This document shows positions 1-10,410 of a stretch of 64,000 bases of DNA, in pieces. The notes under the pieces are model-generated. The model was not told the DNA's origin and did no database searches. It saw nothing but the letters and a program-made list of their open reading frames with translations. Every line of letters starts with the position of its first letter. The stretch's first letter is position 1. A program made the position numbers and the translations under genes. Source of the DNA: Allorhizocola rhizosphaerae (GTDB lineage Bacteria; Actinomycetota; Actinomycetes; Mycobacteriales; Micromonosporaceae); contig NZ_QJUG01000001.1 in NCBI RefSeq assembly GCF_003426775.1, forward strand, positions 60,887 to 124,886, read 5' to 3'.

Positions 1-2
1 CG

Positions 3-686
<684 letters not shown>

Positions 687-1083
687 TCCCCTGCCGGGGG
701 CGGATGTAGACGATGACGGCTGCCGGCTCGTTACCGCGCCGGCAGCCGGTGGGTCGGTGGATCCGCCAGCGCAGACTCCACTGCCGACTGGCTCCGCCGT
801 GGCAGGAATACAGTGCCAGTTGCGTGCCGTTGGTCGTGCCACCCCCGCCCGCGTCCAGGCCGCTGGTGAGTGGGAAGCCCCGCCCGTCCGTCGGCGCGCG
901 TCGGATCGGGGCTTCGCCACGTCTTTATGGGATGGTCCCGCGCTGATCTCCAAATGCCCAATGTCGGCCGATGATCAAGCGGGTGCTGCGAGCCACCATA
1001 GGCGGCGTCCGACGGTCGGTGATGGGTAGAGCGTTGACATGACCACCACGACGCGTTGGATGGCGCCAAAGCGCCTGCTGCAC

Positions 1084-1117
1084 TGGAGTGGACGTCTCGC
1101 CTGCCGAGCGATCAGTC
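1084..1117 (+). repeat. 34-base extragenic repeat, copy 1
   Basis: Begins TGGAGTGGACGTCTCGCC and ends GATCAGTC. A second copy in the same orientation lies at 37565-37600 and differs by two substitutions and a two-base insertion. Both are in non-coding DNA; function unknown. Confidence 0.6.
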
Positions 1118-1362
1118 GCTAGGTATGTTGCCGCGCGCAGTGCCCGCCGTCAAGAAGAAACTTTTTTATTTTGTACGAAAACTTTAGCCATGCGAGCGTA
1201 AAAACCTCGGGCGCTCCTGCCGCCGTCGATCCACCTCGACCAGAAGGTCATGTGACGCGGCGATCAACGCGGTGGAGCGCCCCATCAGATCCGGTTTCAC
1301 CTGCCCACCAATTAGCTACCACCGACCCGCCGGCGATCATCACACCCACGTTGATCGTTTTT

Positions 1363-1382
1363 GACTTTAGTACTTTTCATCG
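1363..1382 (+). promoter_or_regulatory. Candidate ROK-regulator site (copy 1)
   Basis: GACTTTAGTACTTTTCATCG lies 69 bases before the ROK gene. A close relative, with the same AGT core and the same TTTCATCG end, is at 23316-23336 in front of the second sugar-transport operon, whose last gene is a paralogous ROK regulator. Assignment to ROK proteins is inference from this co-occurrence. Confidence 0.4.
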
Positions 1383-1450
1383 AATGCTATGGACAGGGTG
1401 AGCGAAAGCTCATAACCTCTCTGCAACACACGTCCACGGAGGCTTCGCAT

Positions 1451-2641
1451 ATGAGCCTGGCGCGAGATCTAACAGCTGCGTTGCCGGTGCGCCTGCTTCG
1501 CTTGCTGCGCGACGAAGGTCCGTTGTCGCGCGCCGAGCTCTGTGACCGGCTGGAGATCGCGCGCACCAGAATGCTCGCCGAGCTGGATCGCCTGACGACG
1601 GCTGAGTTGTTGGTCGAGGCCGGCCCGGCGGAGTCACGCGGGGGGCGCCGGTCCACCCTGGTAGAGCTCAATCCGGGCTTACGCTTCGCCGGGGTGGACC
1701 TGGGCGCTACATCGATGGACGTTGAGGTGGTCGACTCCCGCATGGAGACGGTCGCCGCGTTCAGCGAGTTCGCCGACATCCGTACCGGACCGAAGTCGAT
1801 CCTGCACAGGGTCAACGAGTTGCTCAACAAGGCCAAAGTGGAGGGTGCCTACGAGCGCCTCGATGCGATAGGCATCGGCGTGCCCGGCCCGGTCAGCTTC
1901 CGCGACGGCGTGCCCGTGTCGCCGCCCATCATGCCCGGCTGGGATCGGTTCCCGGTGCGCGAGCTGTTGAGCCGGGAGCACGGCTGTCCGGCAGTGGTGG
2001 ATAACGACGTGAACATCATGGCCATCGGCGAACGCCACGGCGGGGTGGCGCACTCGGTGGACGACTTCCTGTTCGTGAAGATCGGCACGGGTGTGGGTTG
2101 CGGGATCCACCTGGCCGGGCAGGTTTATCGGGGCAGCGACGGGTGTGCCGGCGACATCGGGCACATCCAGGTCGAGTCCCGCGGGCCGGTGTGCTCGTGC
2201 GGCAACATCGGCTGCCTGGAGGCCATGTTCAGCGGAGCGGTCCTGGAGGCCCTTGCGATCGAGGCGGCAAAAGCCGGTCGCTCGGCGGTTCTGGAGGAGC
2301 GATACGCCGCCAACGGCACGCTCTCCGCGCGAGACGTGTCGATCGCCGCGGCGGAGGGCGATCTGGCGAGCATCCAGTTGATCCGTGAGGGCGGCCGGCG
2401 CCTGGGCGGTGTGCTTGCCAGCCTGGTGTCGTTTGCCAACCCGTCGATGATCGTGATCGGCGGCGGCCTGGCGCAGTTGGGCCACATCCTGCTGGCCGAG
2501 ATCCGCAGTGTCGTCTATAGACGATCGCTCCCGCTGGCCACGGGCAACCTGCCCATCGTGTTGTCGGAGCTGGGCCCGCGAGCGGGCGTGGCGGGAGCCG
2601 CCGTCCTGGCCAGCGAGATCGCGTTCGAGCAGGCGCTATGA
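1451..2641 (+). CDS. ROK-family transcriptional regulator
   Basis: Sugar-responsive repressor of the ROK family, probably controlling the transport operon it heads. Residues ~10-60 form a winged helix-turn-helix (LSRAELCDRLEIARTRMLAE). The rest is the ROK sugar-kinase-like fold, with GVDLGAT, the GIGVPGPV loop, IGTGVGCGIH, and the zinc motif CSCGNIGCLE. I start at ATG 1451 (396 aa) because GGAGG lies nine bases upstream; the frame stays open 30 codons further up without a good ribosome site. The stop overlaps the start of the ABC ATPase (ATGA), indicating translational coupling. It is clearly paralogous to the ROK protein at 13722-14933; the two share long runs in the kinase-like domain. The ligand is unknown. 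Confidence 0.9.
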   Translation: MSLARDLTAALPVRLLRLLRDEGPLSRAELCDRLEIARTRMLAELDRLTTAELLVEAGPAESRGGRRSTLVELNPGLRFAGVDLGATSMDVEVVDSRMETVAAFSEFADIRTGPKSILHRVNELLNKAKVEGAYERLDAIGIGVPGPVSFRDGVPVSPPIMPGWDRFPVRELLSREHGCPAVVDNDVNIMAIGERHGGVAHSVDDFLFVKIGTGVGCGIHLAGQVYRGSDGCAGDIGHIQVESRGPVCSCGNIGCLEAMFSGAVLEALAIEAAKAGRSAVLEERYAANGTLSARDVSIAAAEGDLASIQLIREGGRRLGGVLASLVSFANPSMIVIGGGLAQLGHILLAEIRSVVYRRSLPLATGNLPIVLSELGPRAGVAGAAVLASEIAFEQAL

Positions 2642-4215
2642 ACACCGGCGAAAAACCAGGCGCTGTGAGCATCAGCGGAGACGGAGAGGCAGGCGCGATG
2701 CGCGGCGACGTCATCCTGCGGCTGAGCGATGTGGTCAAGACCTTCCCCGGTGTGGTGGCGCTCAGCGGGGTCGAGCTTGAGGTGCGGGCAGGCGAGGTGC
2801 ATTGCCTGCTGGGCCAGAACGGCGCGGGCAAGTCCACCCTGATCAAAATCCTGGCCGGGGTGCACGCGCCGGACGAAGGCACCGTCGAGTGGCTGGGCGG
2901 TCCGGTGTCGTTCGGCAACCCGCTGGCCGCCGTGCGGGCGGGCATTGCCACGATTTACCAGGAACTCGACCTGGTCGACGACTTGTCCGTGGCCGAAAAC
3001 GTGTTCCTCGGGCACGAGCCGGAGCGCGCCGGCTTCGTCCGCAACGGACAGATGAAGCGCGAGACCGCCGCCATCCTGACCCGCCTCGGGCACGGTGAAA
3101 TCGACCCGGGCCGGATGGTGCGAGACCTGTCCAACGCCGGCAAGCAACTGGTGAGCATGGCCCGCGCGCTGTCGCACCAGGCGAAGCTGATCATCATGGA
3201 TGAGCCGAGCGCGGTGCTGGCCCATGACGAGGTGGCCAACCTGTTCCGCATCATCAGAGACCTTACGGCCCATGGGATCGCGGTCATCTACATCTCCCAC
3301 CGGCTGGAGGAGATCCGCGAGATCGGCGATCGCGTGACCGTGCTCAAGGACGGCCGCACCAGTGCGGTCAACCTGCCCGCCCGCACCACTGCGACCCGCG
3401 AGCTGGTGAGCCGGATGACCGGCCGCAACATCGAGTATGTCTTCCCGCCACGGGTCGCGGTCGTGGGCGAGAAGCTGCTGGAGGTCACCAACCTGACCCG
3501 GGACCGCGAGTTCCACGACGTATCGCTCACGGTCCACAGTGGAGAGATCGTCGGCATCGCGGGCCTCGTCGGCTCCGGCCGCTCCGAACTACTCGAAACC
3601 ATCTTCGGGGCACGCCGCGCCGACGACGGCACGGTCGTGATGAACGGCAAGACGATCAAGGGCGTTTCCGCGGCTGTGCGCAACGGCCTCGGCATGGCGC
3701 CCGAGGAGCGCAAGTCGCAGGCATTGCTGCTGGGCGAACCGGTCTACCGCAACATGACCCTGACGACGTTCTCCAGCCTGGGCCACGGCGGGTTCACCGA
3801 CATAGGAAGAGAACTCGAGGCCGCGACGCGCGTGGCCGAGCAGTTGCAGGTGCGGCCGCTCGACGTCCGGCGACTGGTGAACACCCTGTCCGGCGGCAAC
3901 CAGCAGAAGGTCGTCGTTGGGCGATGGCTGCTGGGCGGCACCAAACTGCTGCTGCTCGACGAGCCCACGCGCGGTGTCGACGTGGGCGCGAGAGCGGAGC
4001 TGTACCAGGTGATCCACGACCTGACGGCCACCGGCGTCGGCGTCCTGCTCGTGTCCAGCGAAGTGCCCGAGGTGCTCGGGTTGGCCGATCGCGTGCTCGT
4101 CATGCGCGAGGGGCGAATCATCCGCACGGCCGACGCCGGCCTGCTGACAGAAGATGACGTGCTTGATCTCGTGATGGCGGGATCGCTTCACACCAATGGA
4201 GATGAGACGACGTGA
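2638..4215 (+). CDS. Sugar ABC transporter ATP-binding protein (CUT2 family, tandem ABC)
   Basis: Energy-coupling subunit of a monosaccharide importer of the RbsA/MglA/XylG type, on the cytoplasmic side of the membrane. Two ABC modules are fused in 525 residues. The first has Walker A GQNGAGKST (~59-67), a degenerate signature LSNAGKQ and Walker B LIIMDEPS. The second has the degenerate Walker A GLVGSGRS, the signature LSGGNQQK and Walker B LLLLDEPTRGVDVGA, as usual in this family. The first ATG overlaps the ROK stop by four bases; an internal ATG at 2698 with GGAGAGG upstream could be the true start, since residues 1-20 look like a non-domain tail. It overlaps the permease start by four bases (GTGA). 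Confidence 0.93.
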   Translation: MNTGEKPGAVSISGDGEAGAMRGDVILRLSDVVKTFPGVVALSGVELEVRAGEVHCLLGQNGAGKSTLIKILAGVHAPDEGTVEWLGGPVSFGNPLAAVRAGIATIYQELDLVDDLSVAENVFLGHEPERAGFVRNGQMKRETAAILTRLGHGEIDPGRMVRDLSNAGKQLVSMARALSHQAKLIIMDEPSAVLAHDEVANLFRIIRDLTAHGIAVIYISHRLEEIREIGDRVTVLKDGRTSAVNLPARTTATRELVSRMTGRNIEYVFPPRVAVVGEKLLEVTNLTRDREFHDVSLTVHSGEIVGIAGLVGSGRSELLETIFGARRADDGTVVMNGKTIKGVSAAVRNGLGMAPEERKSQALLLGEPVYRNMTLTTFSSLGHGGFTDIGRELEAATRVAEQLQVRPLDVRRLVNTLSGGNQQKVVVGRWLLGGTKLLLLDEPTRGVDVGARAELYQVIHDLTATGVGVLLVSSEVPEVLGLADRVLVMREGRIIRTADAGLLTEDDVLDLVMAGSLHTNGDETT

Positions 4216-5201
4216 CCACTGCGCGCAACCTTCCCGTGAGCTGGATGCGCAACGTCGCCTGGACGCGCAATCTCGCGCTGGTCGGCGTGCTGATCGTCCT
4301 GTTCGTCGTCGGCGCCTTGATCCGGCCCGACCTCTACAGCGACGCCGACTGGGTGGTCAACAACACCCTGGTGATCCTGCAGCATTCGGCCGCGATCGGG
4401 GTGGTCACGGTAGGGATGACGTTCGTCATCATCGGTGGCGGCATCGACCTGTCGGTGGGCGCGCTCATCGCGCTGGCCGGGGTGTGGTCGACGACCGTTG
4501 CCACGCAAAGCTTCGGGCCCGGTGGCATGATCTTCTGCGCGCTGGCGGTCGGGATCGGCGCCGGTCTGGTCAATGGGATTCTCGTCGCGTACGGCAAACT
4601 CGTCCCGTTCATCGCCACCCTCGCGATGCTCGTGGCGGCGCGTGGCCTCGCCGCGCAGATCTCCGGCAAGCAGACCCAGATCTCGGGCGATCAGTTCATC
4701 AACGGCCTGGCCCGCACGCGCATCCTGGGTGTGCCCACGCTTGTCGTCATCCTCATCGTGGTGGCCGGGCTGGGCTGGGTCTTGTTGAACCGCACCACGT
4801 TCGGCCGGCGGACTGTCGCGATCGGAGGCAATGCGGAGGCGGCCCGTCTGGCGGGCATCAACATCCGCCGGCACACGATGCTGCTCTACGCGCTGTCGGG
4901 TCTGTGCTGTGGCATCGCGGCCGTCATGCTCACGTCGCTTGCCACGTCGTCGCAGGCGGCAGCGGCGGAGCTGTACGAACTCGACGCCATCGCGGCCGCC
5001 ATCATCGGTGGCACGCTGTTGTCCGGCGGCCGGGGCACCATCGTCGGTTCGATGATCGGTGTGGTCGTCTTCTCCACCATTACCAACCTGTTCGCGATCG
5101 CCAACCTGCCCACCGAGGTCCAGAACATGGTCAAGGGCGGCATCATCGTGGTCGCGGTCCTGGTACAGCAACTGCAATTCAGGCTCAAGAAGCGCACCTG
5201 A
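4212..5201 (+). CDS. Sugar ABC transporter permease (CUT2 family)
   Basis: Membrane channel subunit of the same importer, 329 residues with about eight to ten hydrophobic segments and the RbsC/XylH-type core (GMTFVIIGGGIDLSVGA, AIGGNAEAARLAGI, AAIIGGTLLSGGRGT). The GTG start overlaps the ATPase stop. Only one permease is encoded here, so a homodimer is expected, unlike the second CUT2 operon at 19.9-23.3 kb, which has two. The substrate is probably a monosaccharide or small glycoside; the sequence does not say which. Confidence 0.93.
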   Translation: MTTARNLPVSWMRNVAWTRNLALVGVLIVLFVVGALIRPDLYSDADWVVNNTLVILQHSAAIGVVTVGMTFVIIGGGIDLSVGALIALAGVWSTTVATQSFGPGGMIFCALAVGIGAGLVNGILVAYGKLVPFIATLAMLVAARGLAAQISGKQTQISGDQFINGLARTRILGVPTLVVILIVVAGLGWVLLNRTTFGRRTVAIGGNAEAARLAGINIRRHTMLLYALSGLCCGIAAVMLTSLATSSQAAAAELYELDAIAAAIIGGTLLSGGRGTIVGSMIGVVVFSTITNLFAIANLPTEVQNMVKGGIIVVAVLVQQLQFRLKKRT

Positions 5202-5228
5202 ACCGCATACACACTTTCTGGAGGACAT

Positions 5229-6263
5229 ATGGCAACTCGTCGCAACATGTTGCTCGGCGGGGCTGTCTTAAGCGCGATGGCCGTCGCTGGATGCACCAGC
5301 AACGAGACTCCGACCAACACACCGCAGGTGAAGGATGGGGACGGAAACAACCCCAACGTCCAGCCGGGCAAGACGGTCACGATCGGGTTTTCCGCGCCCG
5401 CGGCCGACCACGGCTGGATCGCCGCTATCACCAACAACGCGAAGGCTCAGGCCGGTACCTTCAAAGACGTCGTCTTCAAACCGGTCGAGGCCGGCAAGGA
5501 CGCGGCTGCGCAGCGGGCGGCGCTGGAAGCCCTCATCTCGCAGAAGCCTGACGTCATCGTCCTGCTCCCACACGACGGCAAGGAACTCAACGCGTTCGGG
5601 CTCAAGGCGATGGAGGCAGGCATACCGGTGGTCAATTTGGACCGGGCCTTCCCGGACCCGCTGGCCTACCGCTGCCAGATCAAAGGCGACAACTACGGCA
5701 TGGGCGTCGCCGCGGGACACTATATCGGCAAGGCCATGCGGGCCAAAAACATCGCCTCACCCATCATCGGTGAGATCGCCGGCATGGACGAGCTCGAACT
5801 GACCCAGGAACGCAGCGCAGGCTTCAAGGCGGCCCTGGCCACCTACGGTTTCACGGTCGCCAACCGGCGCGCGGCCCGGTTCACCGCCGACACCGGCCAG
5901 CGGGAGGCACAAAATCTGCTGCAGGCACTGCCCAAAATGGACGCCGTGTGGAACCACGACGACGACCAGGGCATCGGTGTCCTCGCGGCGGTCGCGGCGG
6001 CCAACCGCAGCGAGTTCCTGATGGTCGGCGGCGCGGGCAGCAAGAAGGCCATCGAGGACATCGCCTCCGACAAGACCGTGCTCAAGGCCACCGTGACCTA
6101 CAGCCCGTCGATGGCGTCCTCGGCGATCTCACTGGCCCGTCTGATCGGGCAGAGCCGGGGCATGGCCGACCTGGTGGAGTTGCAGGTGCCCAAGGAAATC
6201 ATCCTCGCCTCGGAGACCATCACCAAGGACAACGCGGCGACCTATGTGAAGCTGGGATTCTGA
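5229..6263 (+). CDS. Sugar-binding lipoprotein of ABC transporter (RbsB-like)
   Basis: Extracellular solute-binding protein, 344 residues. It has a lipoprotein signal peptide with lipobox AVAGC near residue 22, then a periplasmic-binding-protein type I fold opening GKTVTIGFSAPAADHGW, typical of ribose/allose/galactose binding proteins. It starts at ATG 5229 with CTGGAGGAC just upstream and follows the permease by 27 bases, so it belongs to the operon. Ligand contacts cannot be assigned without a structure, and the ligand is unknown. Confidence 0.92.
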   Translation: MATRRNMLLGGAVLSAMAVAGCTSNETPTNTPQVKDGDGNNPNVQPGKTVTIGFSAPAADHGWIAAITNNAKAQAGTFKDVVFKPVEAGKDAAAQRAALEALISQKPDVIVLLPHDGKELNAFGLKAMEAGIPVVNLDRAFPDPLAYRCQIKGDNYGMGVAAGHYIGKAMRAKNIASPIIGEIAGMDELELTQERSAGFKAALATYGFTVANRRAARFTADTGQREAQNLLQALPKMDAVWNHDDDQGIGVLAAVAAANRSEFLMVGGAGSKKAIEDIASDKTVLKATVTYSPSMASSAISLARLIGQSRGMADLVELQVPKEIILASETITKDNAATYVKLGF

Positions 6264-6267
6264 AATT

Positions 6268-7476
6268 ATGTCTGTTCTTCGGGTGGGCATGGTCGGTTAC
6301 GCGTTCATGGGCGCCGCGCATTCGCAGGCGTGGCGCGCCGTGAACCGGGTGTTCGACCTGCCGGTGCGGGTGGAGATGACGACGGTCTGCGGTCGCGACG
6401 GCGATGCGGTCGCGGCTGCGGCGCAGCGGCTCGGCTGGCAGTCCCACACCACCGATTGGCAAACGCTGGTGGCGCGGGATGACATCGACGTCATCGACAT
6501 CTGCACCCCCGGAGACAGCCACGCGCAGATCGCGCTGGCGGCACTCGCGGCGGGCAAGCATGTGTTGTGTGAGAAGCCGCTGGCCAATTCCCTTACCGAG
6601 GCCGCCGCGATGGTCCAGGCGGCGGCCTCGGCTGCGGGTCTTGCCATGTGCGGCTTCAATTATCGGCGGGTACCGGCGGCGGCGCTCATGCGCCGGATGA
6701 TTGCCGATGGCCGGATCGGCCAGATCCGTCATGTGCGTGCACAATATCTGCAGGACTGGATCGTCGATCCGCAGTTCCCGTTGGTGTGGCGGCTACAGAA
6801 GGAAAAGGCCGGCTCGGGCGCGCTGGGCGACATCGGCTCGCACATCGTGGACCTGACCCAGTACGTGACGGGCCAACGCATTACCGGGGTGAGCGCGCTG
6901 ACCGAGACCTTCGTCAAAGAGCGCCCGCTTCCCACAGCCTCGCGTGGCCTGGCCGCCTCGCGCGACGGCGCGTCCACCGGCGAGGTCACCGTGGACGATG
7001 CCGCGCTGTTCATCGCCCGGCTCGACGGTGGCGCGATCGCCACCTATGAGGCCACCCGGTTCGCGACCGGGCGCAAAAACGCGCTGCGCATCGAGGTCAA
7101 CGGTTCGCTCGGCTCACTCGTGTTCGACCTGGAGCGGCTCAACGAACTGTCCTACTACGACAGTGCCGCGGCCGAGCCGGGCTTTTCCACCATCCTGGTG
7201 ACCGAGCCGCACCACCCCTATATGGACGCGTGGTGGCCGCCCGGCCACATCATCGGCTACGAACACTCGTTCACCCACCAGGCACGCGACTTCATCGAGG
7301 CCATCGCGACCGGCACGCAACCCGAGCCGTCGTTCGACGACGCCTACAGCGTCCAGCTCGTGCTCGACGCCGTGCAGCAATCAGCATCGTCCGGCTCAGG
7401 CTGGACTCACGTTCGTGGGGGCGCCGTCTCGGCCGTACGCCGAACGGTTGAGGCGGCGCCCCCACCCGTTTCCTAG
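6268..7476 (+). CDS. Gfo/Idh/MocA-family NAD(P)-dependent sugar oxidoreductase
   Basis: Cytoplasmic dehydrogenase, 402 residues, starting four bases after the binding-protein stop. N-terminal Rossmann fold ([14 protein letters not shown]) with the family lysine in CEKPLANS (~110), then the alpha/beta substrate domain ([16 protein letters not shown]). Family members oxidise a ring hydroxyl of sugars, inositols or glycosides, often at C3, or act on lactones. Linkage with a TIM-barrel isomerase next door and a sugar importer upstream fits a catabolic keto-sugar pathway; some homologues pair with ThuA-type proteins, and ThuA domains do occur elsewhere in this window. The substrate is not predictable from sequence. 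Confidence 0.92.
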   Translation: MSVLRVGMVGYAFMGAAHSQAWRAVNRVFDLPVRVEMTTVCGRDGDAVAAAAQRLGWQSHTTDWQTLVARDDIDVIDICTPGDSHAQIALAALAAGKHVLCEKPLANSLTEAAAMVQAAASAAGLAMCGFNYRRVPAAALMRRMIADGRIGQIRHVRAQYLQDWIVDPQFPLVWRLQKEKAGSGALGDIGSHIVDLTQYVTGQRITGVSALTETFVKERPLPTASRGLAASRDGASTGEVTVDDAALFIARLDGGAIATYEATRFATGRKNALRIEVNGSLGSLVFDLERLNELSYYDSAAAEPGFSTILVTEPHHPYMDAWWPPGHIIGYEHSFTHQARDFIEAIATGTQPEPSFDDAYSVQLVLDAVQQSASSGSGWTHVRGGAVSAVRRTVEAAPPPVS

Positions 7477-7490
7477 AAGGATGGAGCATC

Positions 7491-8489
7491 ATGTCTAGAC
7501 CGGTCAGCCTGTTCACCGGGCAGTGGGCGGACCTGCCGTTCGAGGAGGTGTGCCGGCTCGCGTCCGATTGGGGCTATGACGGGCTCGAAATCGCCTGCTG
7601 GGGCGACCACTTCGACGTGCAGGCGGCCATCGCCGATTCGTCCTATGTGGACCATAAGAAGGCGACGCTCGCCAAGTACGGCCTGCAGGTGTGGACCATC
7701 TCCAATCACCTTGCCGGGCAAGCGGTCTGCGACCATCCGATCGACGAACGGCACCGGGCGATCCTCCCAGCCCGCCTGTGGGCCGAGGACCCCGAGCAGG
7801 TGCGACAGAACGCCGCACAGGAAATGAAAGACACCGCCGTCGCCGCTGCCCGACTCGGTGTGGAGACTGTCGTGGGCTTCACCGGATCCTCCATCTGGCA
7901 CACGGTCGCCATGTTCCCACCCGCACCCGCCTCCATGATCGACGCCGGGTACGACGACTTCGCCCGCCGCTGGCACCCCATCCTCGACGTGTTCGACGAG
8001 GTCGGGGTGAAATTCGCCCACGAGGTCCACCCGAGCGAAATCGCCTACGACTACCACACGACCCGGCGCACCCTTGAGGCCATCGAGCACCGCGCGGCGT
8101 TCGGTCTCAACTGGGACCCGTCGCACATGGTGTGGCAGGGCATCGACCCGGTCAACTTCATCCTCGACTTCGCCGACCGCATCTACCACGTGGACTGCAA
8201 GGACACGAAGGTGCGCATGGGCGACGGCCGGCGCGGCATCCTGTCCTCCCACCTGCCGTGGGCCGACATGCGACGCGGCTGGGACTTCGTCTCCACCGGG
8301 CACGGCGACGTGCCATGGGAAGACTGCTTCCGCGCGCTCAACGCGATCGGCTACGACGGCCCGATCTCCATCGAGTGGGAAGACGCCGGCATGGACCGCC
8401 TCACCGGAGCACCACAGGCGCTCCAATATGTCCGCGGGCTGCTGTTCGATCCACCGTCAACGGCGTTCGACGCCGCGTTCTCCAGCTGA
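7491..8489 (+). CDS. Sugar phosphate isomerase/epimerase-family TIM-barrel protein
   Basis: 332-residue member of the xylose-isomerase-like TIM-barrel (AP endonuclease 2) family. Likely metal ligands are visible in order: glutamate in FAHEVHPSE, aspartate and histidine in NWDPSHMVW, and glutamate in SIEWED. Members include inosose dehydratases, ketose epimerases and enzymes that process keto-glycosides. It begins 14 bases after the Gfo/Idh/MocA gene with AAGGA upstream, and the pair most likely act in sequence on the imported compound. It is not closely similar to the epimerase-like protein at 14930-15790. Confidence 0.9.
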   Translation: MSRPVSLFTGQWADLPFEEVCRLASDWGYDGLEIACWGDHFDVQAAIADSSYVDHKKATLAKYGLQVWTISNHLAGQAVCDHPIDERHRAILPARLWAEDPEQVRQNAAQEMKDTAVAAARLGVETVVGFTGSSIWHTVAMFPPAPASMIDAGYDDFARRWHPILDVFDEVGVKFAHEVHPSEIAYDYHTTRRTLEAIEHRAAFGLNWDPSHMVWQGIDPVNFILDFADRIYHVDCKDTKVRMGDGRRGILSSHLPWADMRRGWDFVSTGHGDVPWEDCFRALNAIGYDGPISIEWEDAGMDRLTGAPQALQYVRGLLFDPPSTAFDAAFSS

Positions 8490-8494
8490 AGACA

Positions 8495-9121
8495 ATGGCA
8501 CGTAAGCAGGCGCCAAGGCCGGCCCGGCCAAGCATCGATCCCTGGCGTGCCGTCCGGCTGCTCGCAGGCCTGGCGCTGACACTGGCCATCGGTGTCGGCG
8601 CCGGGCTCGAAATAGCCGCGCCCAGCGCGACCGAGGCGTCCGTGGCACAGCTGCGCAAGGCTGAGGCCGAGCGCGACAGCGCTCAGATCCGCGAGCTCAC
8701 CACCATGGCCCGAAACACCAAACAGGCCGTCACCCCGGTGCTCACCGGCCTGGCCGCCGGACGCCCGCCTGACGGGTGGAAAGCGGTGATGTCGTTGGAG
8801 GTACAGCGGTACTCCATAACCGTTTCGGGTGCCACCGCGACCAACGTCGCGCGCGGCGCCTTGCGCAACGCGGTCGAACTGCTCGCCGCAGCCGTCGACA
8901 CCTACGTCATGGCCCAGACCGCTGCGCCGGAGTCGCGGGCGGCCCTGCTCGAACTTGCCGGCCGGCAACGGATCCTGGCCGTTGCCACGTGGTCGGTGGC
9001 CGGCACGCAACTGGATCAGCTCAGCATCGATGCTGGGAACGGCCATCAGCATGTGTACCTCAGCGACAAGGCCGAAGGCGGCGCGATGACCCCCGACGGA
9101 GCCGCCGAAGGCAGCTCCTGA
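8495..9121 (+). CDS. Unknown single-pass membrane protein in the sugar operon
   Basis: 208 residues starting five bases after the isomerase stop, at the first ATG after that stop; upstream extension would overlap the isomerase. A basic N-terminus (MARKQAPRPARPS) is followed by one hydrophobic segment (~20-42), then a charged helical stretch (~48-75, rich in Ala/Glu/Arg) and an alpha/beta-looking domain with no motif I recognise. Topology suggests an N-terminal anchor with the domain outside the cell. The helical part before a small domain resembles in outline proteins with Mce-type or sensor-like anchors, but I cannot assign a family. Being last in a tight sugar operon suggests an accessory role in uptake or signalling. 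Confidence 0.65.
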   Translation: MARKQAPRPARPSIDPWRAVRLLAGLALTLAIGVGAGLEIAAPSATEASVAQLRKAEAERDSAQIRELTTMARNTKQAVTPVLTGLAAGRPPDGWKAVMSLEVQRYSITVSGATATNVARGALRNAVELLAAAVDTYVMAQTAAPESRAALLELAGRQRILAVATWSVAGTQLDQLSIDAGNGHQHVYLSDKAEGGAMTPDGAAEGSS

Positions 9122-9260
9122 CGGTGGAGGCGCCGGCAATCGACCGACAATGACGCCCGCTCGACATCGGTTCGCGGATTCCTGCAATGCTGCCTGCGCA
9201 CGCGCATCTCCTATACGAGAGACCAGCGAGATGCCGTGGAGCATGAAAGGGCCGTGCCGG

Positions 9261-10389
9261 ATGTACGAAAAGGTTGGATTTGATCCTGCGATGGTGGCCG
9301 CCGCGATGGCCGGAAACCAGCCAGCCGTGGACGAGCTTGTGGCGGCGTGCCTGCCGTTGGTCTACAACGTCGTCGGCCGTGCCTTGGGCGGGCACACCGA
9401 TGTCGATGATGTCGTGCAGGAGACCATGTTGCCGGCGGCCATTCAGGTGGTTGGCTCGCCAAGGTCGGAACGATCCTCGCCACAAAGCCGGTCATAGCTG
9501 CGGCAGCCACCGTCTTGGTGCTCGGCGGTGGTGGCGTCGCGGCATACGGCTTGGGAACGTTCGAGAGCCCGCCTTCCGGTACCGCATCGTCACCGTCCGC
9601 CATGTCCACGGCGGCCGTCTCGGATTCGCCGTCACCGCAGGCGACCGAGTCCGCAGGCATCGTCACCTCATCATCCCCGACGACGGCCGGGGCCACACCG
9701 ACCAGATCGAAGATCACGGACCAGTTCCGGTTGCTCGCGCCCGGCGCCACGTTGCCGTCAGGGGCGCAATGCGCCACCGAGGTCCGCGCCAAGGCCATTC
9801 CCGAGAACAAGGCGGTCAACGCGACGGCCAACAAGACCAAGGGGCACACCGTGCCGGGTGCCGGTGCCCCACTCACCCGTGTCGACGGGAACTTCACCGG
9901 CACGACCGAGCAGATCCTGCGCTGGCCGCCTGCAAGTGGGGCATCGACGAGGACATGGTCAAGGCGCAGACGGCCATAGAGAGCTGGTGGCACATGGGTA
10001 ATAAGGGTGGCTGGGGCACCGATCCCGCGCGCTGCCCGGCCGACCACGGGCTCGGTGTGGACGGCACCCCGGGAAAGTGCCCAGAAAGCTTTGGTCTGCT
10101 TCAGGTCCGCTATCCGTACAATGTGGACGCTTTCCCGGGCGTCGCGAGGTCGTCGGCGATGAACTCCGATTACGGGTACGCCGTCTGGCGCTCCTGCTAC
10201 GAGGGCAAGATGACCTGGCTCAACACGGTGGAGCGTGGATCCGATTACGCCGCCGGAGACGCGTGGGGGTGCATGGGCGTCCACTTCTCCGGGCGCTGGC
10301 ACACCGCCGCCGCCCAGGGATACATCACCAGGGTCAAGGACTACCTGGCCCAGCGGATATGGACGACTCCGAACTTCCAGCAGCCGTGA
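9261..10389 (+). pseudogene. Decayed chimera: ECF sigma-factor region 2, membrane anchor and lysozyme-like secreted domain
   Basis: Three pieces lie in three frames. From ~9261 one frame encodes an ECF sigma N-terminus (PLVYNVVGRALGG, TDVDDVVQET, the region 2 signature) and stops at 9497. A second frame from ~9437 reads GGWLAKVGTILATKPV, a hydrophobic segment (~9495-9545) and a Ser/Thr/Pro linker, then breaks near 9925. The third frame continues AACKWGIDEDMVKAQ into a lytic-transglycosylase-like domain (AIESWW, SFGLLQVRY) that ends at 10389. At 9924-9926 TGG-CC reads as if one G is missing: restoring it gives RWAACKWGIDED in one frame. The sigma junction needs a larger internal deletion removing the rest of region 2 and region 4. 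Full-length relatives may be sigma factors with extracytoplasmic C-terminal domains (inference). Confidence 0.65.
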
Positions 10390-10410
10390 CGTTCTCGCCG
10401 GTGCCCAGGC

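Larger units (their letters stand above)
687..1450. other. Long intergenic region before the ROK/ABC operon
   Basis: About 760 bases without a convincing gene; the short frames here lack ribosome sites and actinobacterial codon bias. It holds a 34-base extragenic repeat (1084-1117), an AT-rich stretch around 1150-1190 that includes CGAAAACTTTAGC (1176-1188), and a candidate regulator site (1363-1382). The promoter of the rightward operon starting at 1451 should lie in its last 300 bases. Confidence 0.6.

Noticed and set aside
1361..1450. Upstream extension of the ROK gene
   Set aside because: The extra 30 residues precede the usual helix-turn-helix start, and GGAGG sits correctly before ATG 1451.
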